Below, in pieces: positions 25,365 to 42,795 of a stretch of DNA of 64,000 nt; the stretch's first letter is position 1, and the number at the start of each line of letters is the position of its first letter. A program made the position numbers and the translations under genes. Below the pieces are notes generated by a model that saw only the letters and a program-made list of their open reading frames with translations, did no database searches and was not told where the DNA came from. Origin of the DNA: Dipylidium caninum (Eukaryota; Platyhelminthes; Cestoda; Cyclophyllidea; Dipylidiidae). The DNA is taken from positions 1 through 64,000 of the forward strand of contig QEYB01001543.1 of assembly GCA_017562135.1 (NCBI GenBank). The letters are read 5' to 3'.

Positions 25365-25961
25365 ATGGTACGGTTCTCGTTTGTTCCGCTAGTGGAGATG
25401 ACCCCTCCCTTTGCCTCGTTAATTTTGTCCTTAGTAAAATTCGCAGCCTAATGTAACTGCATCTAGTCAATTGCCTACCACCGTTCAGCGGCTAATGCAG
25501 GTTTTAAATGATCTCCACCCCTGTTTTTGCGCTTGTTCACCCATTAGGCACTTTCTCTAAATGTAGGGTCGTGTCCGCACGAAAACCGTGAAGAAGGCCG
25601 CCCGTATCCTCATTGAGAGTTACTACGGTAAACTCACACGGGATTTCCACATTAATAAACGGGTTACCGCTGATGTCGCTGTTGTTGGGTTAAGCGTCTG
25701 AGAAACCGTATCGCCGGTTTCTTGACACACCTAATGAAACGTATCCAGGCCGGTCCAATTCGCGGCATTAGCATTAAACTACAGGAAGAAGAGCGCGAAC
25801 GTCGCGACAACTACCAACCTGATGTGTCAGTTTTGAGCTTGATGGCTACCGAACTTGATCCAGTTTCCACAGCAATGGCCAATAGCCTGGTAAGGGTTTA
25901 TTTTCCAGTAATATAAATTTTCTAGTCCAAGTCGCGGCCAACGCAAAAAGGGGGACGCTAA
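25365..25961 (+). CDS. RPS17: Small-subunit ribosomal protein eS17, with one frame break
   Basis: eS17 is a component of the 40S subunit. Exon 1 supplies only the ATG (25,365-25,367) followed by a donor GTACGG, a layout common in ribosomal protein genes. Exon 2 (25,567-25,889) codes [20 protein letters not shown] near the start and later [20 protein letters not shown], both diagnostic. Exon 3 (25,926-25,961) adds eleven residues and the stop. Around 25,687-25,692 one base is missing relative to the frame needed (Val-Val-x-Ser-Lys-Arg-Leu-Arg-Asn), so the frame as written stops soon after. Introns and everything else are intact, so I favour a consensus error. With one base restored the protein is ~120 residues, shorter at the C-terminus than the 135 of human. 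It is convergent with the SLK/STK10-type gene, stop codons 238 bases apart. Confidence 0.9.
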
Positions 25962-26199
25962 ATATGGACGAAACCTGTCAATAAAGGGATGTTCAATGCT
26001 ACTCAGTGTTCCATTAATCATTTTGCAATCGGTTGGGCCGTGATTTAGGAATGACCGACATTGTTAAATGTAATCAATTAATGACTACAAGGAACAGTCA
26101 AGAGATGGTTGGTTTTGGTCGAGCCTTATTTCAAGAAATAATGTAAATAAACTGCAAAGGATGGAGTTTAACATCGGAATGATTGCGTGGGCCCTTTAT

Positions 26200-33249
<7,050 letters not shown>

Positions 33250-34414
33250 ATTTTAGAGGAAGAAGAGTAATTTCCGACAGACGATAAACGGATGAGATCA
33301 CCGAGATCACGCCCTTGACGATCAAATCAATAGGAAATTGACGAGGCCAATCAACATGAGGGGAATTTTAATAATTGCTCCATACTTTAGGTTGGTGAGA
33401 AGTATTGGCATTTGGAGCTAAAGCGTGTCCATGTACTTTTCAAAGATATTCCAGTATTTTGACTTAACGAAGAAACTCGGAAATATGGATTTGTGACCTA
33501 TATGCCGACAACTACTACACTGATATTGACTATATAAAAATAGTCATGTGCAGCTAGAATGGGGAACTTATAATAAATATCAGCCACGCCGAGAAATCAA
33601 AATTTTATTTTTTTACCCGCGGCGGTTTAATTAACAATCGTGTCAAAAGTGTAAGAATACCTAAAAACCATATGAGATGAGTCGATGAGAAACCCATCTG
33701 AGAAAATTACTGATTTACCTACGAAGTGAGAACAGCGACAAATATAACAGTTTGTTACCTATCAATGATGCTGTAAAGATGAATTAGGTTAAATAACGTA
33801 GTATCCCGAAGAGAAACTCCAAAAATTGTGATAGCTGCAGCCAGACGCTAATAAGATTGGTAAAAAAGCAACAATAATGGCTAGTGATGAAAAGTGTAAG
33901 CCACGCTGCAAATATAGTTCTCCATAAAATCTCTTTTTTGCACATCTACGACGAGGTTAGACAATTAGAATTCTGCATTGGACGCGTTCAAAGAGAGCAA
34001 AAAATAAGATTACAACCAAAGTAACTTGAGTTGTAAAGGCCTTCAGAAGAAATACGTGCAGTTAATCAGGTATTACGCAAAACATACACTACGTTAAAGA
34101 AAAATCCTATCAATTTGAAAAAAGTGTAAAAAATTAAGTCTAGACTTCAAACATTACATATGTTGCAATGGCCCGAATTGAAAAACGCACTGTTTGTCAA
34201 GACCTGACGGAACCACACAATCCGTGGAAACGCCTTGATTGGCCGCAGATATCCGCTTCCGGTTTCTCCAAGAGTTCTAATCACTCCTCACGGGGGACCG
34301 AATCCAGCCCCAAATTCGTCCCCTTAGCCACATTTCCATGACGAGCAGGGTGGCATCGTATTAGAGCACACAGGATAGAGATTTTTGCTGTTAGCTTGGA
34401 CTTGGTATTAGAGA
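33250..34414. other. Intergenic region upstream of the kinase gene
   Basis: AT-rich with no supported coding sequence; it must include the promoter and any 5' leader of the minus-strand kinase gene. A pyrimidine-rich tract (on the minus strand) precedes its ATG. The right inverted-repeat arm begins at about 34,415. Confidence 0.5.
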
Positions 34415-35588
34415 TCCGTCGATACGAAGGTAGGTCAGATGGAGTGTACTTAGGAGGTGTGCTGAAGAATTGGATCTGCGAGTACATGAGGTTGACAGTC
34501 AGGCTTATGCGTAGTGGGGGGTGACGTATGTATTGGCTCGCAGATGATGGATTGAAGTATTTAAGCGTTTGTCTGCGTTATCGCCACCGTAAACTGTTTT
34601 GTGTGGGATCTCGATGTGCGCTGTAATCGAACGACATTGTTTTTGCTTTCCATCCTTCGAGAACATCCATGTTTTTATGACAAGTGTTTAGTGGGGGCGA
34701 AGATGCATGGAGGGTAGGCGGAGGAGGTAAAACTTGGCCGACTGCAACGCGGCGGGCAGAGGTGGGCTAGATATGGTGTACTGCTCCAGCGGTTACCGTG
34801 TGCATACTTCCTGGTAGAAAATCTTCGCGCTTCGGTGTTCAATAGCCTCCCCGACTTGCCTGTGCATATCGTTCCCCGAAGGAGGGCGCAAATGGAATAA
34901 ATGAACGAGCAGTTGGGGCAAAGTGTTGCTCCCAACCAGGAGCGTGAAAAACAATGTAAAAAGTTGGAGTGTTTATTTTCAAGCCCAGAAGCATCTGACT
35001 GAATAGCTAAGATGTGTGTAATAGGCTTGGTTCCAGATAGGTCGCGGTGAGAATGCAGAGATTGATTGTCGTAGTTAGATTACACACAGTAGTCTGTGAG
35101 GGAGTGAGAAGATCTCGCAGACTTGTTTGAAGCAACCGCAATTGCACTGCCTTGACCTTCTTTGTTTAACCGAGGCAGCAGTATTTAATTCACTGTTGCG
35201 GGAGCACGAAGTAGCTTTAGTCCATTGTACGCTGTACGAGGAAGTGCATCGTGTAGCAAGATGTTAGGTATGTGTTTTGTTTTTAATTATTAATGACTGT
35301 CTTTAGCCAGCGAAAGTTTCATCCCGTTTGCACAGGCCTTGTACAAGCATGTTGGATGTGCGGGTGCGTTTTGCAGCTGAATTATCTAGTGTTCATGGTG
35401 TTGTCGAATATGCGTTTAATAAGTAAGAGATGGGATGCAGTTTGTGAGGGACCGAGCTGACAATTGTTGTTGTTGTGGATCCATGTTGAGGGCGGTTGGC
35501 AATGTCGAAGGATGCCTCGAGTGGTCATCGAGTTGTGGAAGGCCAGTCTTTTCACATGTTGTTGTTTGGTGGTGTTATTGTATTGTAG

Positions 35589-37004
35589 GAGAGAAGATGA
35601 ACTTCTTTGTGTCGCCACTGAGTGTGTACTCAGCGCTGTCGCTAGTGTTGGGGGGGTCAGAATCGGCGTCGTGGAAGGAGTTGGTGGCCGCCCTGCATAT
35701 TGAGCAGGATGGGGACGCTGGCCAGGTGTGCAAGTGGGTGGGAGAGGAGTTGCAGGCTGTCTCGAAGGGCGACAGCAAGAAAAGTCTGGTGCAGAGCAAT
35801 GGAGTGTTCGTGCAGATGGGCACTCACATCCTAAAGACGTACTTGACGATGGTGACGGAGAATTTTGGAGCTGTGTTACAAGAGGTAGGATGTGGTATTG
35901 TGTTTGGTCAAGTTGGCAATCCAGTTGAACTTTGAGAAGGAGCCCGAGGCGGCACGGGCTGCCATCAACGAGTGGATATCGGAGAAGACGATGGCGAAAA
36001 TAGGGAAACTCCTGGGTGAGGGCTCAATCTCACCACTGACGCGTCTGGTGCTCGTCAATGCCATTTACTTCAAGGGTAGTTGGAAGGCCAAGTTCGACAA
36101 GGCTCTTACGAATGAAGAGGGCGTTTTCCACACGCTCTCGAAGGGGGCTATGAAAATGAGCATGATGGAGCGGAAGGGACGTTATCCGTTGGCGGACTTT
36201 GTGGACCTTGAGGTGCGAGCCCTGAAGATACCCTTTGAATGGCAAGTCGCATGAGCATGTAATGAGACTCGTATCAGTTGACGGCCCATTGATGTTGAAC
36301 ATTCATTTGCCTCGTGCCCTTCCTCGCGCTGCTGCTGTTGCCGTTGCTGCTGGTGCTACTCCGCCGCCTCTGCCTCCGCCTCCTCCTCCTGCTCCTGCTC
36401 CTGCTCCTTCTGTTGCTCTGTGTGCAGCCACGAAATGCTGATAGTTCTGCCGGAGAAGAAGAACGGCATTGGGGCTCTGGTGCGGACATTGAGCGAGAAG
36501 ACGGAGAGTTTTAAGGAGCTACTAACTTCGGACCAGTACTTTGAGACGGAGGTGATTTTGCGAATGCCCAAATTCAGCCTGGACGGTGGCAGCGTCGAAT
36601 TGAGGGCGCCTCTGGAGAAGATGGGTGTGAAGTCGATATTCGACTGTAAGCATGCGGACTTCTCGGGAATAACGGGTGATAGGTCGCTGATAGTGTCTGG
36701 TGTCCACCACCAGGCTGTGATTGAGGTGAGGCGGCGGTGTGATCGCGTTTGCAGTGGCGCCTCCCGCCGGTGGGAGGAGCGTTGTCGCCGCTGACAAATG
36801 AAGTGATTGTGAGGGCGCCTTATGTTTTAGGTGGATGAAGAGGGTGCTGAGGCCGCTGCCGCCACGGGAGTGGTCATGATGTGTCGCAGTATGCCGATGC
36901 GTCCTGAAGAATTCTTTGTTGATCATCCCTTTGTATTCTTTATTATCTCGTCGACGGGCATTCCCGTGTTTATGGGTCACGTTGTTGAACCAAAGGCAAA
37001 GTAG
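35589..37004 (+). CDS. Inhibitory serpin, predicted trypsin-like specificity
   Basis: Serpins trap serine proteases through a cleavable reactive loop. Exons from the first acceptor are 35,589-35,884, 35,925-36,241, 36,428-36,725 and 36,831-37,004, about 361 residues with a short N-terminal exon unassigned (upstream of 35,589). NFFVSPLSVYSALSLVLGGS opens the fold; later LVLVNAIYFKGSWKAKF and the C-terminal FFIISSTGIPVFMGHV are diagnostic. The hinge EEGAEAAAAT is of the small-residue type required for inhibition. Counting from it, P1-P1' is Arg-Ser in MMCRSMP, so trypsin-, plasmin- or thrombin-like targets are likely (inference). Known cestode serpins inhibit trypsin-like enzymes. The second intron (36,242-36,427) uses a GC donor. 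No signal peptide is visible in the part I can model, so location is open. Confidence 0.92.
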
Positions 37005-37031
37005 TCTGGTGCAAGTCAGGACTCTTTCTTT

Positions 37032-37035
<4 letters not shown>

Positions 37036-37062
<27 letters not shown>
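37036..37062. repeat. (TC)n microsatellite, right arm
   Basis: About 13 TC units directly after the serpin stop codon, the counterpart of the left-arm GA tract at 7,413-7,442. Confidence 0.9.
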
Positions 37063-38795
37063 GCCCACTGTTGTGTGTAAGTGTGTGTGTATGTGAACGT
37101 GTTTATGTGATGGCATTTTGATGAGTGTGCTGGTTGGATGTTGTGTTTGGGCGACAGCCGTGAAAATGCCGTCAGTTTCACATGGGACTGTTTTCCCCTT
37201 GTAGATTTTCCGACTAACTGTTGCCGACAGCGCATGGTGATTTCGTACTTTGTCTTATATTCTTTCCTCAACTGCGCCTGTGTATGCAGTCTGTGATAGT
37301 ACACTTTGAGACTTTCGACTGGGTCTCGTCGTCATTATTGGCGAATAGAGGGTGGGGGGTTGAAGACACCTTTGAACGGGGTTGGTGAGTGTGGCGCGGT
37401 GTTGTTCGCAGACTGTGGAAAGTGGTTGTTGTGCAGGGGAAAGGCTGGAATGACTGGGATGTGTGTGGAGAGGCCTTCGTCTCACGGAGATACGAGTTTG
37501 TGGGCACCAACTCAGTGCCGACTAAAAGCCCAACTGTCAGAGTCATCTTCTGCCTTCAACTTGGTACATGCGATGAGTGAGAGGAGGTAAGCGTTCACGC
37601 ATCAAGCTTGAATCGGTGATTGAGTCCCTAACAGCCTAAAGTGATAGCATTTTGTTAATTGTTGAAGGAGGCCTTGTGATGGACGAAGTGTTAGGTTCGC
37701 CCTCGAGCAAGGCAATAATGCGTGTGTTGCCCCGAACCAACGACTAGTCTGTAGACGAGATACTTAGAAAAGGTGAGTTGGATGGTGGGGCTCAAGTTGC
37801 TGGGGTCAACGGAGGTTGGGGCGAGTAGATGCAACCTATCTAAGTGGTTAGAGAATCGACAAAGTAATTGGGTCTTAGTGGTGTGATTTTTGTTTGGCGA
37901 GTTAAACTACTCTTGATTGAAGGGCTCGTATAGTTGTTGTTTACTCGTGGTTTATCAGCAGTTTCGCAATGAAAGAGCATCCCTCGTGTGGCATACCCTC
38001 GGCATTGTAGATGACTACCCCGAGCAACGGCATCCACACCATCTCACTTCAACTTCTGTTTGGATTAGCAAATATGTTTTTTGAAGAATTTTTTACGACA
38101 ATCAATGTGTCCCCTTATAAATAACTCCTCAACTCTCTTATATTGTCAGTTGAATAGCCTTTCTACTACGATGGCAATCGACGGTTATTGAAAGTAGCGT
38201 GGAGTAGACGATCGAAGGCATTAGAGCAGCTAAAATCTCTTTGGTAAAATGTAACGTCGGTCGAAATTGACTTCCCGAAGGTGGCTGCATCTGGGCACCA
38301 CAACAGAAAAGGTCCGGACGGATTCACAGGCAAGCTTAAATCGTTTGTATGCTGACAGCCAATAGCAGGCGCGTTTGAAGGTGGGCCAGTGGAGGGAGGC
38401 AGTAAGCGTCGAGATGTTATTTTTACTTGACCTAATGCTTGCCCCGGTTGCATCACGTGAGAGGATAATTCGGTCGCGTCAACGTGCCATACCCAGATCT
38501 CTGTCTTACACGGCCCCACTTCTTCCAGTGGTGATAGTTGCATCACTTTGTACAAGTGTGAGGCGCTTAGGTAAACTCGAGTTGCACATTCTGGGTGTGA
38601 ATTCTTGTCACGTCAAGCAGTGACGTACTTATTATCCGTTTGCCGTTCGCAAAATTGCTAAGACTGCTGAAATACAACTTGTATTCCCATTTCTGAACTC
38701 ACTGCTGTCTATAAACAAAGGCGTAAGCATTGCAGCTTCCAAGTAGAGAGTGTCTCAGTACAGCTTTATTGCCACTGAATCCCAGGTGTGGTCAG

Positions 38796-39197
38796 TTACA
38801 CTGGCGTTTGTGGTTGTGCCGGAGTTCGTAGGTTGGAGACGGATGTGTATGTACCCTGATACACACGACTTGACAGGTCATATCCTCTGATGGGGTAGAA
38901 GAATTGGTGAAGGGGTTGGGCATTTGCAGTGGTGGGAATGGAGAACTTGCTGACTGAGAAGTCTTTTTCGAAGCCTGGAATCCTGCCAGGGCGGTTTAGA
39001 TAGCAAAAAACGAAAAGACCAAAGATGAAGACAGGAGCAGAGACAATCGCGACGAGAATGCCAGCCACCCAGACGTCTTCGCGTTCGCGAGCTATACCTA
39101 GTGTTATCATGAAGACACTCGTGATGATGAGAATGGCTCCGGAGAGCATCATGGGATAGTGTATCTTTGTTCTTTCGTAGAAGTCAATGTAACACAT
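38796..39197 (-). CDS. Small two-transmembrane protein, family unrecognised
   Basis: A single open frame of 133 residues. Two hydrophobic segments lie at about residues 16-36 (MMLSGAILIITSVFMITLGI) and 42-66 (VWVAGILVAIVSAPVFIFGL ...), joined by a short charged loop ARERED. A Pro/Tyr/Gln-rich tail of about 65 residues follows, ending TPAQPQTPV. The N-terminus IDFYERTKIHYP precedes TM1 and may be cytosolic. Two truncated relatives lie at 5,015-5,345 and 10,375-10,755, which supports this as a real gene that has been duplicated. I do not recognise the family; a tetraspanin fragment is unlikely because there is no cysteine-rich loop. Its start overlaps the first exon of the possible HSF-like gene on the other strand. 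An upstream exon cannot be excluded. Confidence 0.65.
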   Translation of the reverse strand: MCYIDFYERTKIHYPMMLSGAILIITSVFMITLGIAREREDVWVAGILVAIVSAPVFIFGLFVFCYLNRPGRIPGFEKDFSVSKFSIPTTANAQPLHQFFYPIRGYDLSSRVYQGTYTSVSNLRTPAQPQTPV

Positions 39198-39870
39198 GCT
39201 TACAATTTTCTGCTGTTTACCCCATCGATGAAAACGACTTTGAAGGCCACAACATAGTTAACTTGTGCACGAAAGCGAAACATAGTGACTTTTTATATTT
39301 CGTTGGTTTTAACATGTCTTTGTATGGTTTTCGTCCCGTTGCGTCCGATGAAGACATGTCCAAAGTTTTCCAATTCTTCGACCTACTGCTTCAGACGACT
39401 TCGCACTAACAAATGTTCAGACTAAGTAAATTTTCTTCTGTCTGTTTTTTCCCAGCGTTCTATTTTCGTTCAAATACGACGGTGCAACTTATTATAGGAA
39501 AAGTTTTTCACAGCTCTTGCCGTTTGACAACTCACACTTCGTTCCCTCGATGTTGGAATGCGACGGTTAAGATTCTAAAGCGGATTAACCCACATTTTGA
39601 CCTCTATTTCATCGAAATTTTGTCACTTCATGTCAGACAGACTCCCACATTAGCATATGCGTATACTGATATGAAGGCCTACTTTATTGCGCTCACACAA
39701 TGCTCCTGGTGCTAGAATTCTGCACCTCTTGTGAGGAGGAATACGCTGGGGCGACACTGGCTGATTATGAGCAAATTTTTTATTTATATTCTACAAAGGG
39801 AGGGCAAATGTAGGAGGAGGCCAAGAAGTGTATCTGCTTCCTCAACGCCGGTCCGCTGAAAGGGGAGAAT
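39180..39870 (+). CDS. Possible HSF-like DNA-binding gene, partial model
   Basis: An open stretch from an acceptor near 39,180 to about 39,390 reads YPIDENDFEGHNIV, then SDFLYFVGFNMSLYGFRPV. This resembles, in order and spacing, the end of a heat-shock-factor DNA-binding domain (buried-core phenylalanine, helix, then LNxYGFRKV). A second block after the acceptor at about 39,455 reads FKYDGATYYRKSFSQLL, loosely like the HSF wing strand and HPYFRRGRPELL. A third open block runs 39,717-39,860 with an Arg/Ser-rich end. I could not find the start of the domain, and the similarity is weak, so this may be a diverged HSF-family gene, a remnant or chance. Confidence 0.3.
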
Positions 39871-40133
39871 TCATTATCAACTCGCTTACTTCCGATCAGG
39901 TTTCTTTAATCTGCGCCATAATTTATAACCACCTTTTGTTTGGCTTTTCAGCTAACACGGCTTCAAAAATGCTTTCATTGATTAATTTTTTGCGTCATTA
40001 ATTATTCCCGCAGCCTTCTCAAAACATATGGAAACTCTGTTTTCTGTCTGCCTTTCGGTGAATAAATTATTCTAGCGTTATAACTATTTATCTGCCCTTG
40101 CTCACCTTTAAGTCTTCGCGGGCCTTGCTCTTC

Positions 40134-42480
40134 ATGTCGTGCGTTGTCAGACGATGCCTTTATTTTAGTCATGTACAGCGTCTGGTAGGGTTGTTTATAT
40201 CATTTTTATTCCGAAGAATTGCGTAAAGTTTTCCAGGGGCGGCGACAGCTTTATTCAAAATCTAATGAAGAAAATTAAAGAGGAGTCGGTCAGGGACAAA
40301 GAGTTGAAGGTGTCGGATAATCGCTTACTATATTGTTCAGGAAAGTATAAAAAAATTTCGAGAAGAGACCGAAAAACTTGAAAAATCGAAGGAGATTCAA
40401 TCAATGAGGGAATTTTATGTAATATTTCAACATCTTATATCTTAACAATCAGAAAAAAATAGAGAATGAAATTCCCACTGATGCGATGGAAAAAATGAGG
40501 GGTCATTTGGAATCAGCTGCGCGAAAGATTAAAGCTGAAGGCGAAAACCTTAAGAAACAGGAATACGTCCGCAAAAGCATCGAAGGCATTTCGAAAGCAG
40601 GTGGCCAAATTGCAGAAGTTTCTCGATCAATAGGAAAAACAGAATTTGTTAAATCGGCTAAAGAGGTACTGTTACTACAGAATGCTTAGGTCCGATTAGG
40701 GTTTTGAGGCACTGGAGAGAGAATTGCAATCTGAACGTGGTCTTGTTTATCGTCCTCCAGAAAAACCGAGAACTAGGGCTCAGATAATGGGCAGTTCTTC
40801 TGCCCGGGTCGTGGAGGCTGATAAGTAAGAATTGATTCTATCTTCTCTTTCCGTGGTTTGTTTGATCTTACTTTGCTTTTGATTTTTTTAGTGAATCTTC
40901 TGGCGTCGTTTTACATAAAGACTCAAAGTGGATTACTGCGTGGGAAAGCTTCAAAGATAATAATCAATATGTTCAGAGTATGCCTTTGGCCTATTTTATT
41001 CTTATCACTTGTTGACACGGTTGAATTTACCTTTTGACTCTTGCTACTGTTCCTACTCGTTTTTTGGTTTCTGTTTTCACTTTCAGAATTCTTTGACTTG
41101 AAAACAAGATATGAAGAAAGCGATCATCTTTTAGTGCGTTCGCTGCGTTTCATTACCGATAAAATCACCGAGTTGGTTGGTGAGTTTATATTATTAGTCC
41201 GCCTTATTGGCTATTTCTTTTTAGAATTCAACTATTATTTGTCATAATTATGTGCCTTATCAGCAGAATCTTTTTCATAACTGTGTTTCTATTTTTAATG
41301 ATGTCAATAATTGGAAATACTCTTCATAGATTGACCGTGTGCCTTTTGATCACTTTTTTTCTCTGAGCGACCTATTAAAAGAGGTGTTAGATCTCGTTTT
41401 CCACTTATAGCACTCAAGTCTGGTATTACTGAAAATTTCCTTTTTATTTTCAAATAGTCTCCTAGGAGTGTGAGCATGTAACCTCCTTCCGTCTTAACAG
41501 GATCAAAAAGCTCCGGGAACGACTTGCAAACAGTTTTAGACGAAATCACTAAAATTGATCCAACCTTCAATACCGAGAGGTTTATTCGGTACTGCCGATT
41601 AGAGGTCATTCCTAACGTTTTGGAAGTGAGTGTTTACAATTTTTGTGTCGTATTCGCCAATCTTTTTTTATTAACGCTTTACTCAAATTTATTCGTTATC
41701 TGTTGTGGAGATTTTCACAAACTCATCTTCTTATTGGCTCTGAATGCTGTATTTGGTCTTTTCATGCTTTTAGTCAATTGTTCACGGCCATTTGGATGTT
41801 CTTAAGGATTGGTGTTACGAAGCGGTATGTATCCCCCTTCAGTTGCCCAAAGTCATTTCGTGTATACAAACCATACACCTAGTCCAATATAGACTTTCCC
41901 TACGGTGTTTTGCTCGTGCTGTTTCCCCTTCCGATAACTTTTCTATAAATATGTCTTTATCTCAACACATCTGCATAATGCATAATGGGTTTCCATTTTA
42001 TCGTTGAAGTAGCGAAGAATATGCTATTATTTCTCTGTTTATATTTTTAGTCCTTTAATGTGCTCTCAGCTCCAATAAAACAGAAACAGGAACTTGGTCT
42101 CAGAACAGATTCGCGCATCCTTGACGTCCACAACATCGACGTAAGTTAAATATATCGTAATTGTTGGTTTGTGAATAAATGGAATATGTGTTTCTGCAAA
42201 CGTTTTATTTTAACTTGCGTTTATCATGATATTTTCCTAAAACTTGTAGATATGCATGGGCAAGATGATGGAACAGGGTCCTGTACTGATCATCACGTTC
42301 CAGGCGCAACAAATTCAATGTTTTCGGGACGTTAATGGCGTCGTGAAAGAGGGTGATCCCGAAAAAGTGTTGCGGGTGACCCACGTCTGGGCGCTATGCA
42401 GGGACCAAACTGAGCTGAATCCTTGGATGGCTTGGCGTGTTCTTGACGTCGCCATGATGCCTACAGAGCAGTGGTTGTAG
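40134..42480 (+). CDS. TIMM44: TIM44, import motor scaffold of the inner mitochondrial membrane
   Basis: TIM44 docks mtHsp70 on the TIM23 channel. Exons: 40,134-40,184, 40,237-40,309, 40,341-40,418, 40,453-40,665, 40,700-40,824, 40,892-40,977, 41,087-41,179, 41,501-41,625, 41,774-41,824, 42,051-42,140 and 42,250-42,480. The first exon gives an Arg-rich presequence, MSCVVRRCLYFSHVQRL, continuing GRRQLYSKS. The frame then shifts by one base around 40,250-40,262 into NLMKKIKEESVRDKELKESI, so I infer a one-base error. The coiled region is followed by GVVLHKDSKW and the C-terminal TIM44 domain with LDVLKDWCYEA and MGKMMEQGPVLIITFQAQQI, which matches the human protein nearly residue for residue. 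It ends LNPWMAWRVLDVAMMPTEQW plus Leu. It is tail-to-tail with PGGT1B. Confidence 0.93.
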
Positions 42481-42795
42481 GTTCAGAGCACATAAACTGA
42501 CCTCCCCATCCTGTATAGCTTCAATCAAACCCATCGAGGCCACTTTAATTCCACTCTTTTCTACCTAGTGTCTTTTCGCACATCATCTCCCTTTTCATTC
42601 ACACTTCCATTGGTTGAAGGTCCCACTAAAGTATGGTCGATTTTACTTTTCGCCACTTACTTTTAACGCGCCTTCTTCCAATAAGCCGTTTTTTACATTA
42701 AATTCCCGCAAGTGTCAGTACTTAGAAGGAGTAACGCCTGACCAAGAAAAAGCGTATTTATTCTAGTTTTGGTTCATATACTTCAATATTTGTTA
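42481..42795. terminator. Shared 3' region of convergent TIMM44 and PGGT1B
   Basis: 315 bases separate the stop codons of two genes that face each other, so both 3' ends and polyadenylation sites must lie here. I see no classical AATAAA on the plus strand; variants may serve. Confidence 0.45.

Larger units (their letters stand above)
34415..39085 (-). repeat. Right arm of ~5 kb inverted repeat (IR1)
   Basis: Reverse complement of 5,015-10,085. Here both genes in the repeat are intact: the serpin on plus and the two-TM gene on minus. The homology ends inside the two-TM gene, after its first membrane segment, on the outer side, and near 34,415 on the inner side, where the match to 10,085 stops abruptly. 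Since this arm has complete genes and the other has truncated ones, I infer that this is the source copy. Confidence 0.85.

Noticed and set aside
36522..37304. 260-codon minus-strand open frame
   Set aside because: Antisense of the intact serpin's last exons and the TC microsatellite; it includes Arg-Glu repeats from the microsatellite and has no family resemblance.
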